From positions 1-8,703 of the forward strand of contig PMTP01000155.1 of NCBI GenBank assembly GCA_003167305.1: a stretch of DNA of 8,703 nucleotides, written 5' to 3'. Source of the DNA: Acidobacteriaceae bacterium (GTDB lineage Bacteria > Acidobacteriota > Terriglobia > Terriglobales > Acidobacteriaceae). Shown here one piece after another: positions 1 through 7,090 of this stretch. The translations under genes were made by a program, and so were the position numbers. The notes beneath the pieces are model-generated. The model saw nothing but the letters and a program-made list of their open reading frames with translations. It searched no databases and had not been told where the DNA came from. Each line of letters starts with the position of its first letter. The first letter of the stretch is position 1.

Positions 1-770
1 GTAATCGCTTCGTCCGTCTGGCCCTTTTCGCCCAGGGCTTGCCCCAGGTAATTGCTGAATTCCGCGCTCTTCGGTGCAAGTTCGACTGCCTTGCGCAGGT
101 GCGGAATGGCCTCGTCCGGATGGTCCTTGGACAGCAGCGCATGGCCCAGGTTGCCCTCCGCGGAGGCGTAGGCTGGGTCCAATTCGACCGCCTTGCTGAA
201 ATCCGCAATGGCTTCGTCGAAGTTGCCCTGCATGGCCAGCGTCTGGCCGAAGTTGTTGTAGGCGTGGGCGTATTTTGGATCGCTCTCGATGGCCTGGCGA
301 TAGTGCTGCATGGCCTCGTCGAGGCGACCCTGAGAGGCCAGTGCGTAGCCCAGGTTGTTGTGCGCCTCGGCATACTCGGGATTGATGGCGATGGCGTCCT
401 GGAGCTGCTCGATGGCTTCGGGCAGGCGGTGTTCTTCCAGCAGCGCGCGGCCGAGATTGTTGCGCGCCTCGGCATAGTCCGGATTGTCGTCCAGCGCCTG
501 GCGGTAATGATCGATGGCTTCATTGGAACGGCCCGCGCCGGCCAGCGCGATGGCCAGATTGTTGTGCGCCTCAGGGTAATGGGGCTTGATCAGGACGGCC
601 TTCTGAAGCTGGGCGATGGCGTCTGTGGTCTTGCCCGCGCGGGCCAGCGTCTGGCCGTAGTTGTTGCGGGCGCGGGCGTCCTCCGGACTCATCGCGATGG
701 CTTTGGCCCACTCCGGCAGCGCGGCGCCAAGCTGGCCCTTCTTGGCCAGCTCCGCGGCCACATCGTATTG
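1..770 (-). repeat. Tandem TPR-coding array, about 102-bp period
   Basis: The 3' part of the haem-propeller gene encodes consecutive 34-residue TPR units from about residue 551 onward. Seven are complete and an eighth is cut by the left edge. Units begin with a conserved N-N-[LFY]-[GA] and end with P-x-[YS]-[AP]-x-[AF]; the middle carries [DE]-A-[IM] and [KR/Q/D]-A-[IVL]. This is protein-level repetition with strong similarity between units, so a 102-bp periodicity is also visible in the DNA. The number of units in the full gene cannot be given from this window. Confidence 0.85.
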
Positions 771-2420
771 CTTGTAAAAGTCCACCGCCGGCGTGGCGAT
801 ATGTTCGATGCCGCTGGGGTCCATGTTGACGAACTCGGGAATGTTCACAGCGCGATTGGCTGCGGTGGAGTTCTCAATCAGGATGGCGGGAGTGTCATTG
901 CCCTCGGCGTCGATATGCGTGAGGAACATCTGCGTGTAGGGCGAGAGGCTCTTCGAGGAAAAGACCAGCCAGCGTCCGTTGGGCGAGAAGCTGTGCCAGG
1001 AGTTCATCAGCGCCGTGTTGCAGGTCATCCGCCGGGCCTCGCCGCCGGCGGCTGGAACGATGTAGAGCTGGCTGTCGGGGCGCATCAACTGGCCGTTGTG
1101 GGCCTGGACGAAGACCATCCACTTGCCGTCCGGCGAGATCTTGGCGAAGCTATTGCTCATGCCGTTCTGCGAAGCGCCGGCGATGGGTTCGGGCTTGCCT
1201 CCCAGGCCGTGATTGAAGGGGATTCGATAGAGGTCGTACTGAATCGGAACCTCCGTGGGGTCGTTGGCGTAGGCCGCCAGCTTACCGTCGGCGCGGAATG
1301 GCTCCCTGGCCTCGGCGCGCGCAAAGACAAGGTATTTTCCATCAGGGCTCCAGACGGCGCTGGCCTGCACAAAACGGGGATCGTCAGCGCCCGGCAGCGG
1401 CTGAAATTTTTTGGTCTCGCGGTCATACCAGGCCAGGATGCCGCGCGTCGGATAGAAGACCTGCAGGAAGCGGTAGTCCTTGAAGTTGGCTACGTAGTAA
1501 AACGACGAGCTTTTGCTTCCCGGCGGCCGGATGGTGGTGACCACATAACGGCCATCGGGCGAGACCTGGGACATGAAGCCGACGCGGACCGGGCTGCCCG
1601 ATTCCGTGGGGAATGAGGACCAGGAGATCACGTCCTGATTGCGAATCGTCATCTGCTTATTGACCGGAACCAGCGTGTACATACCCTTGTCGTTCTGCGG
1701 ACCGTCCAGATCGAGGCCCAGGGTCTTGCCGTTGGCGGCGAAAGAGTGGCAGTTGGCGCAGGAGTGCAGGTCGGTCATCACGATATGGCTTCCGGTCTCC
1801 GCCACATTGCGCATGCGCCACTCGATCAGCGGGATCGCGCTGGAGGCGAGAGGTTTGATGAATCCCTTTTCCGTCTCCGAGGGCATCAGCGGCACATCGC
1901 GATAGAAGATCGGAGCGCCGACCGGGTCGGTCGAAATGCTCAGCTTCATGCTGCCGCTGGAGACCGGAGCCGCGCCAGTCGCAAAGCCGCGGACGGTGAT
2001 GGTGGCTGCCGAGGAGACCGCGTGCTGCCGGATCGCGCCCCAGGTGGCGGTGTCGGGTTTGAAGGTGTGCGCGGCGGCCTGCTCGGGAGTCAGCTCCGGC
2101 GGCTTGTTGGTGTCGGCAACGGCGCGCGGGTCGATTGCGCCGATGCGCATCAGCTCGCCCTTCGACGAGACAAGGAGGGGCGCGGCGCCGTCCGCAAAGG
2201 AGACTTCAATCTGCCAGGAGTCCGCGTTGGGCGCGGTGTCGCGCCACTGGAAGGTGGGAGGAGCCATGTCGGGCGGGAAGACCGAGCCGTCGAGAGGATA
2301 GTCGATGGCGATGCGAGCCGGCTCGTTCTGCGCACTCACACCGCGAATGCCCCGTCCCGCAAGAAGGCCGGCCGCGAGAAGAATGGCCGCCGTTGTAAAT
2401 ACAAAGATATTCCTGTTCAT
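1..2420 (-). CDS. Secreted c-type haem / PD40 beta-propeller / TPR protein (3' end beyond window)
   Basis: The frame is open from an ATG at 2420 to the left edge, giving 806 codons without a stop, so the C-terminus is missing. The start is supported by a GGGAG Shine-Dalgarno at 2429-2433, 8 nt upstream. Residues 1-31 look like a signal peptide: a hydrophobic core (AAILLAAGLLAG) followed by VSA/Q as a likely cleavage site, which implies export. Residues about 37-130 resemble a fibronectin-type sandwich (YPLDGSVFPPDMAPPTFQW). C221-A-N-C224-H225 is a classical CXXCH haem c site. SPDG/SPNG blade motifs follow at about residues 286, 357, 428 and 478, typical of PD40/TolB-like propellers. From about residue 551 to the edge there are seven full 34-residue TPR units and part of an eighth. 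I infer a periplasmic electron-transfer or sensing protein that binds partners through its TPRs; substrate and partner are unknown. The long open frames on the opposite strand are shadows. Confidence 0.9.
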   Translation of the reverse strand, partial: MNRNIFVFTTAAILLAAGLLAGRGIRGVSAQNEPARIAIDYPLDGSVFPPDMAPPTFQWRDTAPNADSWQIEVSFADGAAPLLVSSKGELMRIGAIDPRAVADTNKPPELTPEQAAAHTFKPDTATWGAIRQHAVSSAATITVRGFATGAAPVSSGSMKLSISTDPVGAPIFYRDVPLMPSETEKGFIKPLASSAIPLIEWRMRNVAETGSHIVMTDLHSCANCHSFAANGKTLGLDLDGPQNDKGMYTLVPVNKQMTIRNQDVISWSSFPTESGSPVRVGFMSQVSPDGRYVVTTIRPPGSKSSSFYYVANFKDYRFLQVFYPTRGILAWYDRETKKFQPLPGADDPRFVQASAVWSPDGKYLVFARAEAREPFRADGKLAAYANDPTEVPIQYDLYRIPFNHGLGGKPEPIAGASQNGMSNSFAKISPDGKWMVFVQAHNGQLMRPDSQLYIVPAAGGEARRMTCNTALMNSWHSFSPNGRWLVFSSKSLSPYTQMFLTHIDAEGNDTPAILIENSTAANRAVNIPEFVNMDPSGIEHIATPAVDFYKQYDVAAELAKKGQLGAALPEWAKAIAMSPEDARARNNYGQTLARAGKTTDAIAQLQKAVLIKPHYPEAHNNLAIALAGAGRSNEAIDHYRQALDDNPDYAEARNNLGRALLEEHRLPEAIEQLQDAIAINPEYAEAHNNLGYALASQGRLDEAMQHYRQAIESDPKYAHAYNNFGQTLAMQGNFDEAIADFSKAVELDPAYASAEGNLGHALLSKDHPDEAIPHLRKAVELAPKSAEFSNYLGQALGEKGQTDEAI

Positions 2421-2428
2421 CCCGTAGA

Positions 2429-2433
2429 CTCCC
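2429..2433 (-). promoter_or_regulatory. Shine-Dalgarno of the haem-propeller-TPR gene
   Basis: GGGAG on the minus strand, 8 nt before the ATG at 2420. It supports that start, which also places a signal peptide exactly at the N-terminus. Confidence 0.6.
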
Positions 2434-2465
2434 GACCCCACTTTGCCGGCTCTCCCGCGCCGCGT

Positions 2466-2483
2466 CCAGCAAGGGGATGCTGG
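2466..2483. other. Small inverted repeat in the divergent spacer
   Basis: CCAGCA (2466-2471) and TGCTGG (2478-2483) form a perfect 6-bp stem with a 6-nt purine loop (AGGGGA). It lies about 46-63 bp before the start of the leftward gene and could be an operator half-site pair or a 5'-leader hairpin. It has no U tract on either strand, so it is not an intrinsic terminator. A match of this size can occur by chance. Confidence 0.25.
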
Positions 2484-2556
2484 CGTTCGCTCATGGGCGC
2501 TTGCACGGCGATTTTGATTCCCGTTGGATGTGCCTTCCGCTTTCCCGCTCCGCGTC

Positions 2557-2564
2557 AGTATACT
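2557..2564. promoter_or_regulatory. Candidate bidirectional -10 element in the divergent spacer
   Basis: AGTATACT is a perfect 8-bp palindrome, so each strand carries TATACT, one mismatch from the sigma70 -10 consensus. It stands out in an otherwise GC-rich spacer between two divergent genes. Read rightward it would give aroA a leader of roughly 75-80 nt; read leftward it would give the haem-propeller gene a leader of roughly 130 nt. I see no good TTGACA-like -35 at 16-18 bp on either side, so the assignment is weak. Confidence 0.3.
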
Positions 2565-2637
2565 ACCGGCCGCCTTTCCTTTGCGTCCTTTGCCCTCCCC
2601 GCTCTCCCGTTGGTTAGACTTGAAGGTAGACCATTCC

Positions 2638-2642
2638 GGGAG
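2638..2642 (+). promoter_or_regulatory. Shine-Dalgarno deciding the TTG start of aroA
   Basis: GGGAG lies 5 nt before TTG at 2648. An in-frame TAG at 2627-2629 closes the frame upstream, and there is no ATG or GTG between that stop and the essential PGDKS motif. TTG is therefore the only ordinary start that keeps the N-terminal active-site motif. Confidence 0.65.
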
Positions 2643-2647
2643 CCGCC

Positions 2648-3949
2648 TTGCACACTCCGACAGAAGAACGCATTATTCGTACGGCAAAGAACATTTACGG
2701 CAGCCTGCGCCTGCCCGGCGACAAATCCATCAGCCACCGCTACGGAATGCTGGCCGCCTTTGCCGAGGGCACGTCGCGCTTTACGAATTTTTCCACTGGG
2801 GCTGATTGTGCCTCGACCCTCGCCTGCATGGAGGCGCTGGGCGCGAAGGTGCGCCGCCTGGAAGACGGCTCGGTGGAAGTGACCGGCGTGGGCGGACGCG
2901 TGACGCCGTGCGACGCGCCGCTCGACTGCGGCAACTCCGGCTCGACGATGCGCATGATCAGCGGCCTGCTGTCGCCGCAGGAGGGATGCTTCACGCTGGT
3001 GGGCGACGACTCGCTCTCGCGCCGGCCGATGGAGCGGATTCGCAAGCCGCTTGAAGCGATGGGCGCGCGCCTCATGCTCACCGAGGGCCATGCGCCGTTG
3101 ACCATCGAAGGCTGCGCGTTGCACGCCATCGACTACACCACCCCCGTCCCCAGCGCGCAGGTGAAGACCTGCATTCTGCTGGCCGGATTGCAGACGGCGG
3201 GTACAACCACGGTGCGCGAGGCGGTGCGCACCCGCGACCACAGCGAGCTGGCCTTGCGGGCCTTCGGCGCAACGGTCGAGCGCTCACTGGATTCGGTGTC
3301 GATACAGGGGCCGCAGAAGCTGCGCGCCATCGACGCTGCCGTTCCCGGCGACATTTCTTCGGCGGCATTCTTTCTCTGCGCGGCGGCTTTGTTTCCCGGC
3401 TCCAGCCTCGTGCTAGACGCACTGGGCCTGAACCCTACGCGCGCCGCGCTGCTGGACGTGCTGACGGCTCTCGGCGCGCGCATCTCTGTTCTGAATCTCG
3501 AGGAGAAGAACGCCGAGCTGGTGGGCACTGTGCAGGTAACAGCGCCGCCGGAGGGGCTTGGATCGACCTCCATCAGCGGCGCGCTGGCCGCGCAACTGAT
3601 CGACGAGCTGCCCGCGCTGGCCGCGATTGGCCCCTTCACCAGCGGCGGCATCCGCATTCGCGACGCGCGTGAATTGCGCGTAAAAGAATCAGACCGGATC
3701 GCGCTGGTCGTCAGGAATCTGCGCGCGATGGGCGCCGAGGTTGAGGAGTTCGAGGACGGCCTGGACGTGCCCGGCGGACAAACGCTGCACGGCGCGACGA
3801 TTGACTCCGGCGGCGACCACCGCATCGCCATGGCCTTCAGTGTGGCCGCGTTGCGCGCCGAGGGGGAAACGCGGATTCAAGGCGCGGAATCGGTCGCCAT
3901 CAGCTTTCCTGAGTTCTTCAGTTTGCTGGATCTGGTGGCGGAGCGCTGA
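2648..3949 (+). CDS. aroA: 3-phosphoshikimate 1-carboxyvinyltransferase (EPSP synthase)
   Basis: AroA transfers the enolpyruvyl group of PEP to shikimate-3-phosphate, the sixth step of the cytoplasmic shikimate pathway to aromatic amino acids. The 433-residue product has the normal family length and spans both halves of the fold. Visible active-site motifs are PGDKSISHR (23-31), GNSGSTMR (95-102), SAQVKT (169-174), PGDISSAAF (233-241), DELP with the catalytic-region acidic pair (319-322), RVKESDR (344-350) and GDHRIAMA (389-396). The PGDKSISHR form with ADC-ST nearby resembles the Bacillus-like branch more than E. coli AroA. Gly98 fits the position of E. coli Gly96, whose replacement by Ala gives glyphosate tolerance, so this enzyme looks sensitive-type (inference). 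The start is TTG. The gene stands alone, diverges from the haem-propeller gene, and its last 32 bp overlap the end of hoxW on the other strand. Confidence 0.97.
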   Translation: MHTPTEERIIRTAKNIYGSLRLPGDKSISHRYGMLAAFAEGTSRFTNFSTGADCASTLACMEALGAKVRRLEDGSVEVTGVGGRVTPCDAPLDCGNSGSTMRMISGLLSPQEGCFTLVGDDSLSRRPMERIRKPLEAMGARLMLTEGHAPLTIEGCALHAIDYTTPVPSAQVKTCILLAGLQTAGTTTVREAVRTRDHSELALRAFGATVERSLDSVSIQGPQKLRAIDAAVPGDISSAAFFLCAAALFPGSSLVLDALGLNPTRAALLDVLTALGARISVLNLEEKNAELVGTVQVTAPPEGLGSTSISGALAAQLIDELPALAAIGPFTSGGIRIRDARELRVKESDRIALVVRNLRAMGAEVEEFEDGLDVPGGQTLHGATIDSGGDHRIAMAFSVAALRAEGETRIQGAESVAISFPEFFSLLDLVAER

Positions 3950-4412
3950 GCATTTGCAGAATCGTCTCTTCGATCAGGCGGCAGGCTTCGGGAAGCGCGG
4001 CAGACACTGCGGCGCTGAAGGCTTCGCCAAACTCGATTGAGCCTGCGCCGATGGTCAGTAATTGCGGATTGCTCGGCAGGGAATGGTAGAGTTCGTTGGC
4101 CAGTGCTAGCAGCTCCGCCGCGTTCTGATGATGGGTGTTGATTCCCTGCCCCGGGGCGGCTGGCTCCACGGGCTTCAGATGGAGTGATCCGGGGGCCGTA
4201 TCGAGAGAGCAATCGATAAATAGAACCGATTGAGCGCGAGCAACATCTTCGGCCAATTCGGGAGTCCATTGATGGTCGGCGATGACGCGCACGCCAAGCT
4301 GGTCTGCGAAGCGCTGCTCGGCCCACTCGGCAAGCCAAAGCCCGACGCCGTCATCCCCGCGCATTGTGTTGCCGCAGGCGAGAATGAGGCATCGGGCTTG
4401 GGTCGAACTCAT
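3918..4412 (-). CDS. hoxW: Hydrogenase maturation endopeptidase for HoxH
   Basis: This 164-residue protein belongs to the HyaD/HybD/HycI/HoxW nickel-dependent protease family, which trims the C-terminus of the [NiFe] large subunit once nickel is in place. It is the usual family length. The N-terminal GNTMRGDDGVG motif (14-24) is the family signature; D21 fits the first metal-site acid, D67 in FIDCS the second, and H94 or H95 in THHQNAAELLALA the histidine. GAGSIEFGEAFS (about 127-138) matches the HoxW-type C-terminal region. It is the last gene of the hox operon, 9 bp after the hoxH stop. I see no Shine-Dalgarno before the ATG at 4412, so translation probably depends on coupling to hoxH. Its final 10 codons and stop lie within the 3' end of aroA on the opposite strand. 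Confidence 0.93.
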   Translation of the reverse strand: MSSTQARCLILACGNTMRGDDGVGLWLAEWAEQRFADQLGVRVIADHQWTPELAEDVARAQSVLFIDCSLDTAPGSLHLKPVEPAAPGQGINTHHQNAAELLALANELYHSLPSNPQLLTIGAGSIEFGEAFSAAVSAALPEACRLIEETILQMLSAPPPDPAN

Positions 4413-4421
4413 GGTTTCAGT

Positions 4422-5843
4422 TTAGCGGATGAGCTGGTCCACGACCTCGCCGTCCGCATTCACCATCGTCATCACCAGCGGCATCTGGCCGAAGGCGTGG
4501 GTCGAGCAGCTCAAGCACGGATCGAAGGCGCGGATCACGGCCTCGACGCGGTTGAGAGCTCCCGGGGTGAACTTGCCGTCCTTGACATAAGCTCTTGCGG
4601 ACTGCAGAACGCCGCGGTTCATCGCGTTGTTGTTGTGGCCGGTGGCAACGACCAGGTTAGCCCAGGTGATCTTGCCGTTCTCGTCCACCTTGTAGTGGTG
4701 ATTCAGCGTGCCGCGCGGAGCCTCGATCTGGCCTCCGCCTTCAAGCCGGTTGACTCCGGCGGTGGCGCGCACGTGCTTGTCGAGGATGAGCGGATCGGTG
4801 AGGATGCGTTCGATATTCTCGACGCCGTAGAGGGCCTCGACCAGCCGCGCATGATGATAGTGGAAGGAGCTCTCGATGGGCCCTTTAGCTAACTGCTTGA
4901 ACTCGGCCAGCTCCTTGTCTGCCTGTGGCGTTCCCATGCTCTTGACGATGTTCAGCCGCGGCAGCGGGCCCACGCGATAGCTGCCTTGTGGATAGCCGAG
5001 CGGCTTGTAGTAGACGAACTTGGTGTAGCTGTAGTTCTCAACCGCCTCGCCGATCACTTCGGTGAAGCGGCTGGCGGTCATGCCATCCTCGATGATCGCG
5101 CCCGTGGGATCGATCAGCCGCAGCGCGCCGTCGGTGAACTCGATGGACTCGTCCTCGTTGATCAGGCCCAGGTAATTCGACGGGAAGTTGGCGAAGACCT
5201 CGATCTCCTGGCTGAAGCTGTCCGCGATCTGCTTGTAGGCGGTCAGCGCCAGCTTGACGTTGGCGTAGGCCTCGGGCAGCATGGCCAGAATCTCGTCGCG
5301 GTGAGCGGCGCTGAGCGCCTCGGTGACGCCGCCCGGTACAACCCAGCCGGTATGAATGCGCTTGGTGCCCAGCAGCTCGATGATGTGCTGGCCGAAGCGG
5401 CGCAGGCCGATGCCCGCCAGACCCAGGTCGGGACGCGCGGCCGCAACGCCGAAGATGTTGCGCTTGACGGGATCCGACTCCATGCCCAGCAGCAGATCAG
5501 GAGACGAAAGATGGAAGAAGCTCAGCGCGTGCGACTGCACCATCTGGGCCATATTCAACATACGCCGCAGTTGCGCGGCGGTATGCGGAATGCGCACCGC
5601 CATAATCGCCTCGCAGGCCTTGGCCGAGGCCAGCAGGTGCGAGACCGGGCAGATGCCGCAGATGCGCGCCATCAGGCTGGGCATCTCGTAAAACGGCCGG
5701 CCTTCAGAGAACTTCTCAAAGCCGCGCACCTGGGTGACGTGGAAGTGCGCGTCCTCGACCTGGCCCTGGCTGTCGAGCATGATGGTGATCTTGCCGTGGC
5801 CTTCAAGGCGGGTTACTGGATCGATGGTGATGGTCTGGGTCAT
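4422..5843 (-). CDS. hoxH: NAD(P)-linked [NiFe] hydrogenase large subunit
   Basis: HoxH carries the NiFe active site that oxidises or evolves H2. The precursor has 473 residues, close to known HoxH proteins. The N-terminal signature is IDPVTRLEGHGK (7-18). The first nickel-ligand pair is RICGICPVSH (C62, C65). The second is DPCLSCSTH (C443, C446, ending at H449). After H449 comes a 24-residue tail beginning AFGQMPLV, the peptide expected to be cut off by HoxW. The DPCLSCxTHAxGQMPLV form and VEAPRGTL-type motif (here IEAPRGTLNHHY) match group 3d enzymes such as Ralstonia HoxH. The ATG at 5843 has GGAG 8 nt upstream (5852-5855), inside the end of hoxY; the hoxY stop is only 3 bp away. Nothing is missing, so the enzyme should be functional. 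It is cytoplasmic, as its partner HoxY lacks a Tat signal. Confidence 0.96.
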   Translation of the reverse strand: MTQTITIDPVTRLEGHGKITIMLDSQGQVEDAHFHVTQVRGFEKFSEGRPFYEMPSLMARICGICPVSHLLASAKACEAIMAVRIPHTAAQLRRMLNMAQMVQSHALSFFHLSSPDLLLGMESDPVKRNIFGVAAARPDLGLAGIGLRRFGQHIIELLGTKRIHTGWVVPGGVTEALSAAHRDEILAMLPEAYANVKLALTAYKQIADSFSQEIEVFANFPSNYLGLINEDESIEFTDGALRLIDPTGAIIEDGMTASRFTEVIGEAVENYSYTKFVYYKPLGYPQGSYRVGPLPRLNIVKSMGTPQADKELAEFKQLAKGPIESSFHYHHARLVEALYGVENIERILTDPLILDKHVRATAGVNRLEGGGQIEAPRGTLNHHYKVDENGKITWANLVVATGHNNNAMNRGVLQSARAYVKDGKFTPGALNRVEAVIRAFDPCLSCSTHAFGQMPLVMTMVNADGEVVDQLIR

Positions 5844-5846
5844 GAC

Positions 5847-6380
5847 TCAAGCTCCAAAACGGGTAAGGGCTGAAATATCCAGCGGCGCGCCGGTGACCAG
5901 CGCGGTCAACGCGGTGTAAAAGGTATCGGCCGAGGGCGGGCAGCCGGGCAAAAAGACATCGACATTCACGAATTCGTGAATGGGTCGGACGATCTTGAGC
6001 AGTTTGGGCACCACCACGCAGGGAATCTGCTGCTGCGCGCTGGCATTCTCGATGTACGCACGGTCGAGGATCTTCTCGGGTCCTATGGGATTGCGCATCG
6101 AGGGCACGTTGCCGGCCACGGCGCAATCGCCCATTGCGATCAGCATTTTAGAGTGGGCGCGTACCTTCTTGATCTTCGCTTCGTCGTCCACCGAGGCTAT
6201 GGCGCCCTCGACCAGGGCGATGTCCACCTCGTCGGGGAAGACCTTTGCGTCCACGATGGGACTGTAGACGATGTCGATCAACTCCGCCAGCTTGAGGAGC
6301 CGCTCGTCCATGTCGAGAAAAGACATATGACAGCCGGAACAGCCGTCCAGCCACACTGTTGCCACTTTCAGTTTGCTCAT
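5847..6380 (-). CDS. hoxY: NAD(P)-linked [NiFe] hydrogenase small subunit
   Basis: HoxY passes electrons between the HoxH active site and the diaphorase half through one proximal [4Fe-4S] cluster. With the ATG at 6380 it has 177 residues, typical for the short group 3d small subunit, which lacks the medial and distal cluster domain of uptake hydrogenases. Cluster ligands are visible as C14 and C17 (LDGCSGCHMSFLD), C86 (GDCAVAGNVPSMR) and C147 (LPGCPPSADTF). There is no twin-arginine leader, so it is cytoplasmic. An in-frame ATG 144 bp upstream would add 48 residues lying wholly inside hoxU and unlike any HoxY N-terminus. The chosen start has GAGGGA 6 nt upstream (6387-6392) and forms an ATGA overlap with the hoxU stop. 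Confidence 0.95.
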   Translation of the reverse strand: MSKLKVATVWLDGCSGCHMSFLDMDERLLKLAELIDIVYSPIVDAKVFPDEVDIALVEGAIASVDDEAKIKKVRAHSKMLIAMGDCAVAGNVPSMRNPIGPEKILDRAYIENASAQQQIPCVVVPKLLKIVRPIHEFVNVDVFLPGCPPSADTFYTALTALVTGAPLDISALTRFGA

Positions 6381-7090
6381 CGCGCTTCCCTCATGAGATT
6401 CAGGTAAGGCAGAAAATCCGGATACTTGGGGTGATCGGAGCCGATCTTGCTCTTGTCGAAGAGTGCTCCGGTGGGACAGCACTGCACGCACTTTCCGCAG
6501 CGGGTGCAAGCAGAGCTTCCCCAATCATCATGCAGATCGGTGATGACGATGGAGTCGATGCCGCGGCCCATCACATCCCAGATGTGCGCGCCTTCAATCT
6601 CCGCGCAGGCCCGCACGCAGCGCATGCACAGGATGCAGCGGTTGTGGTCTGCGGTGAAGCGTTCATGCGAGGCATCCACGGTCAGCGCGGGGTTGCGATA
6701 GGGCAGGCTGATGTGGGTCAGGCCCAGTTCCTGCGCCAGCGCCTGCAACTCGCAGTGGCCGTTGGAAACGCACACCGCGCAGATGTGATTGCGCTCGGCG
6801 AAGAGCAACTCCAGAATGACGAGGCGATGCTTCTTCAGCCGTTCGGAGTTGGTGACGACCTCCATGCCTTCATGGATGTTGGCGACGCAGGCGGGCAGCA
6901 GCTTGTTGCTGCCCTTGATCTCCACCAGGCAGAGGCGGCAGGCGCCGACATTGCTCAGGCCCTCGAGATGGCAGAGGGTGGGAATGTTGATCTCGTTCTC
7001 CCGCGCCACTTCCAGAATGGTCTGGCCGGCGCGCGCGCTCAACTCCTGGCCGTCGATGATGAGAGTTTTGACGCCCATGCTTTCGCTCAT
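6377..7090 (-). CDS. hoxU: Hydrogenase diaphorase Fe-S subunit, NuoG-N-terminus-like
   Basis: HoxU links the FMN centre of HoxF to HoxY through a chain of Fe-S clusters. The 237 residues correspond to the N-terminal part of complex I NuoG. In order: a plant-type [2Fe-2S] domain with C40, C51, C54 and C68; a His-Cys cluster motif [16 protein letters not shown] (H102, C104, C107, C113); then two ferredoxin-type motifs with C152, C155, C158, C162 and C195, C198, C201, C205 (the last followed by PTGA). [16 protein letters not shown] and VITDL are close to cyanobacterial HoxU as I remember it. The ATG at 7090 has a strong GGAGGT 6 nt upstream (7097-7102) and overlaps the hoxF stop as ATGA; Met5 is a less likely start. 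The stop overlaps hoxY in the same way. Confidence 0.95.
   Translation of the reverse strand: MSESMGVKTLIIDGQELSARAGQTILEVARENEINIPTLCHLEGLSNVGACRLCLVEIKGSNKLLPACVANIHEGMEVVTNSERLKKHRLVILELLFAERNHICAVCVSNGHCELQALAQELGLTHISLPYRNPALTVDASHERFTADHNRCILCMRCVRACAEIEGAHIWDVMGRGIDSIVITDLHDDWGSSACTRCGKCVQCCPTGALFDKSKIGSDHPKYPDFLPYLNLMREAR

Larger units (their letters stand above)
2421..2647. other. Divergent intergenic spacer
   Basis: The only non-coding stretch of real size in the window (227 bp). It must hold the promoters of both the leftward haem-propeller gene and the rightward aroA. Besides the palindromic TATACT, the small inverted repeat and the two Shine-Dalgarno sites listed separately, I see pyrimidine-rich sequence around 2535-2610 and no tRNA, riboswitch or terminator that I can recognise. 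Confidence 0.6.

Noticed and set aside
39..1616. A 525-codon open frame on the plus strand across the TPR/propeller region
   Set aside because: It is antisense to the haem-propeller-TPR gene. Its product is a low-complexity, V/G/R/L-rich repeat mirroring the TPR units, with no recognisable domain; GC-rich codon bias leaves the opposite strand open.
2466..2483. The spacer inverted repeat as an intrinsic terminator
   Set aside because: The stem is only 6 bp, there is no following U tract on either strand, and it lies upstream of both divergent genes where no terminator is needed.
1746..2882. A 378-codon plus-strand open frame crossing the divergent spacer into aroA
   Set aside because: It is antisense to the cytochrome gene, passes through the spacer and overlaps aroA out of frame; arginine/proline-rich product with no domain.
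4986..5873. A 295-codon plus-strand open frame opposite hoxH
   Set aside because: Shadow of hoxH, which has all expected motifs on the minus strand.
6381..6524. A 48-residue N-terminal extension of HoxY from an upstream in-frame ATG
   Set aside because: It lies entirely within hoxU, is unlike HoxY N-termini, and the internal ATG at 6380 has a good Shine-Dalgarno and an ATGA overlap.
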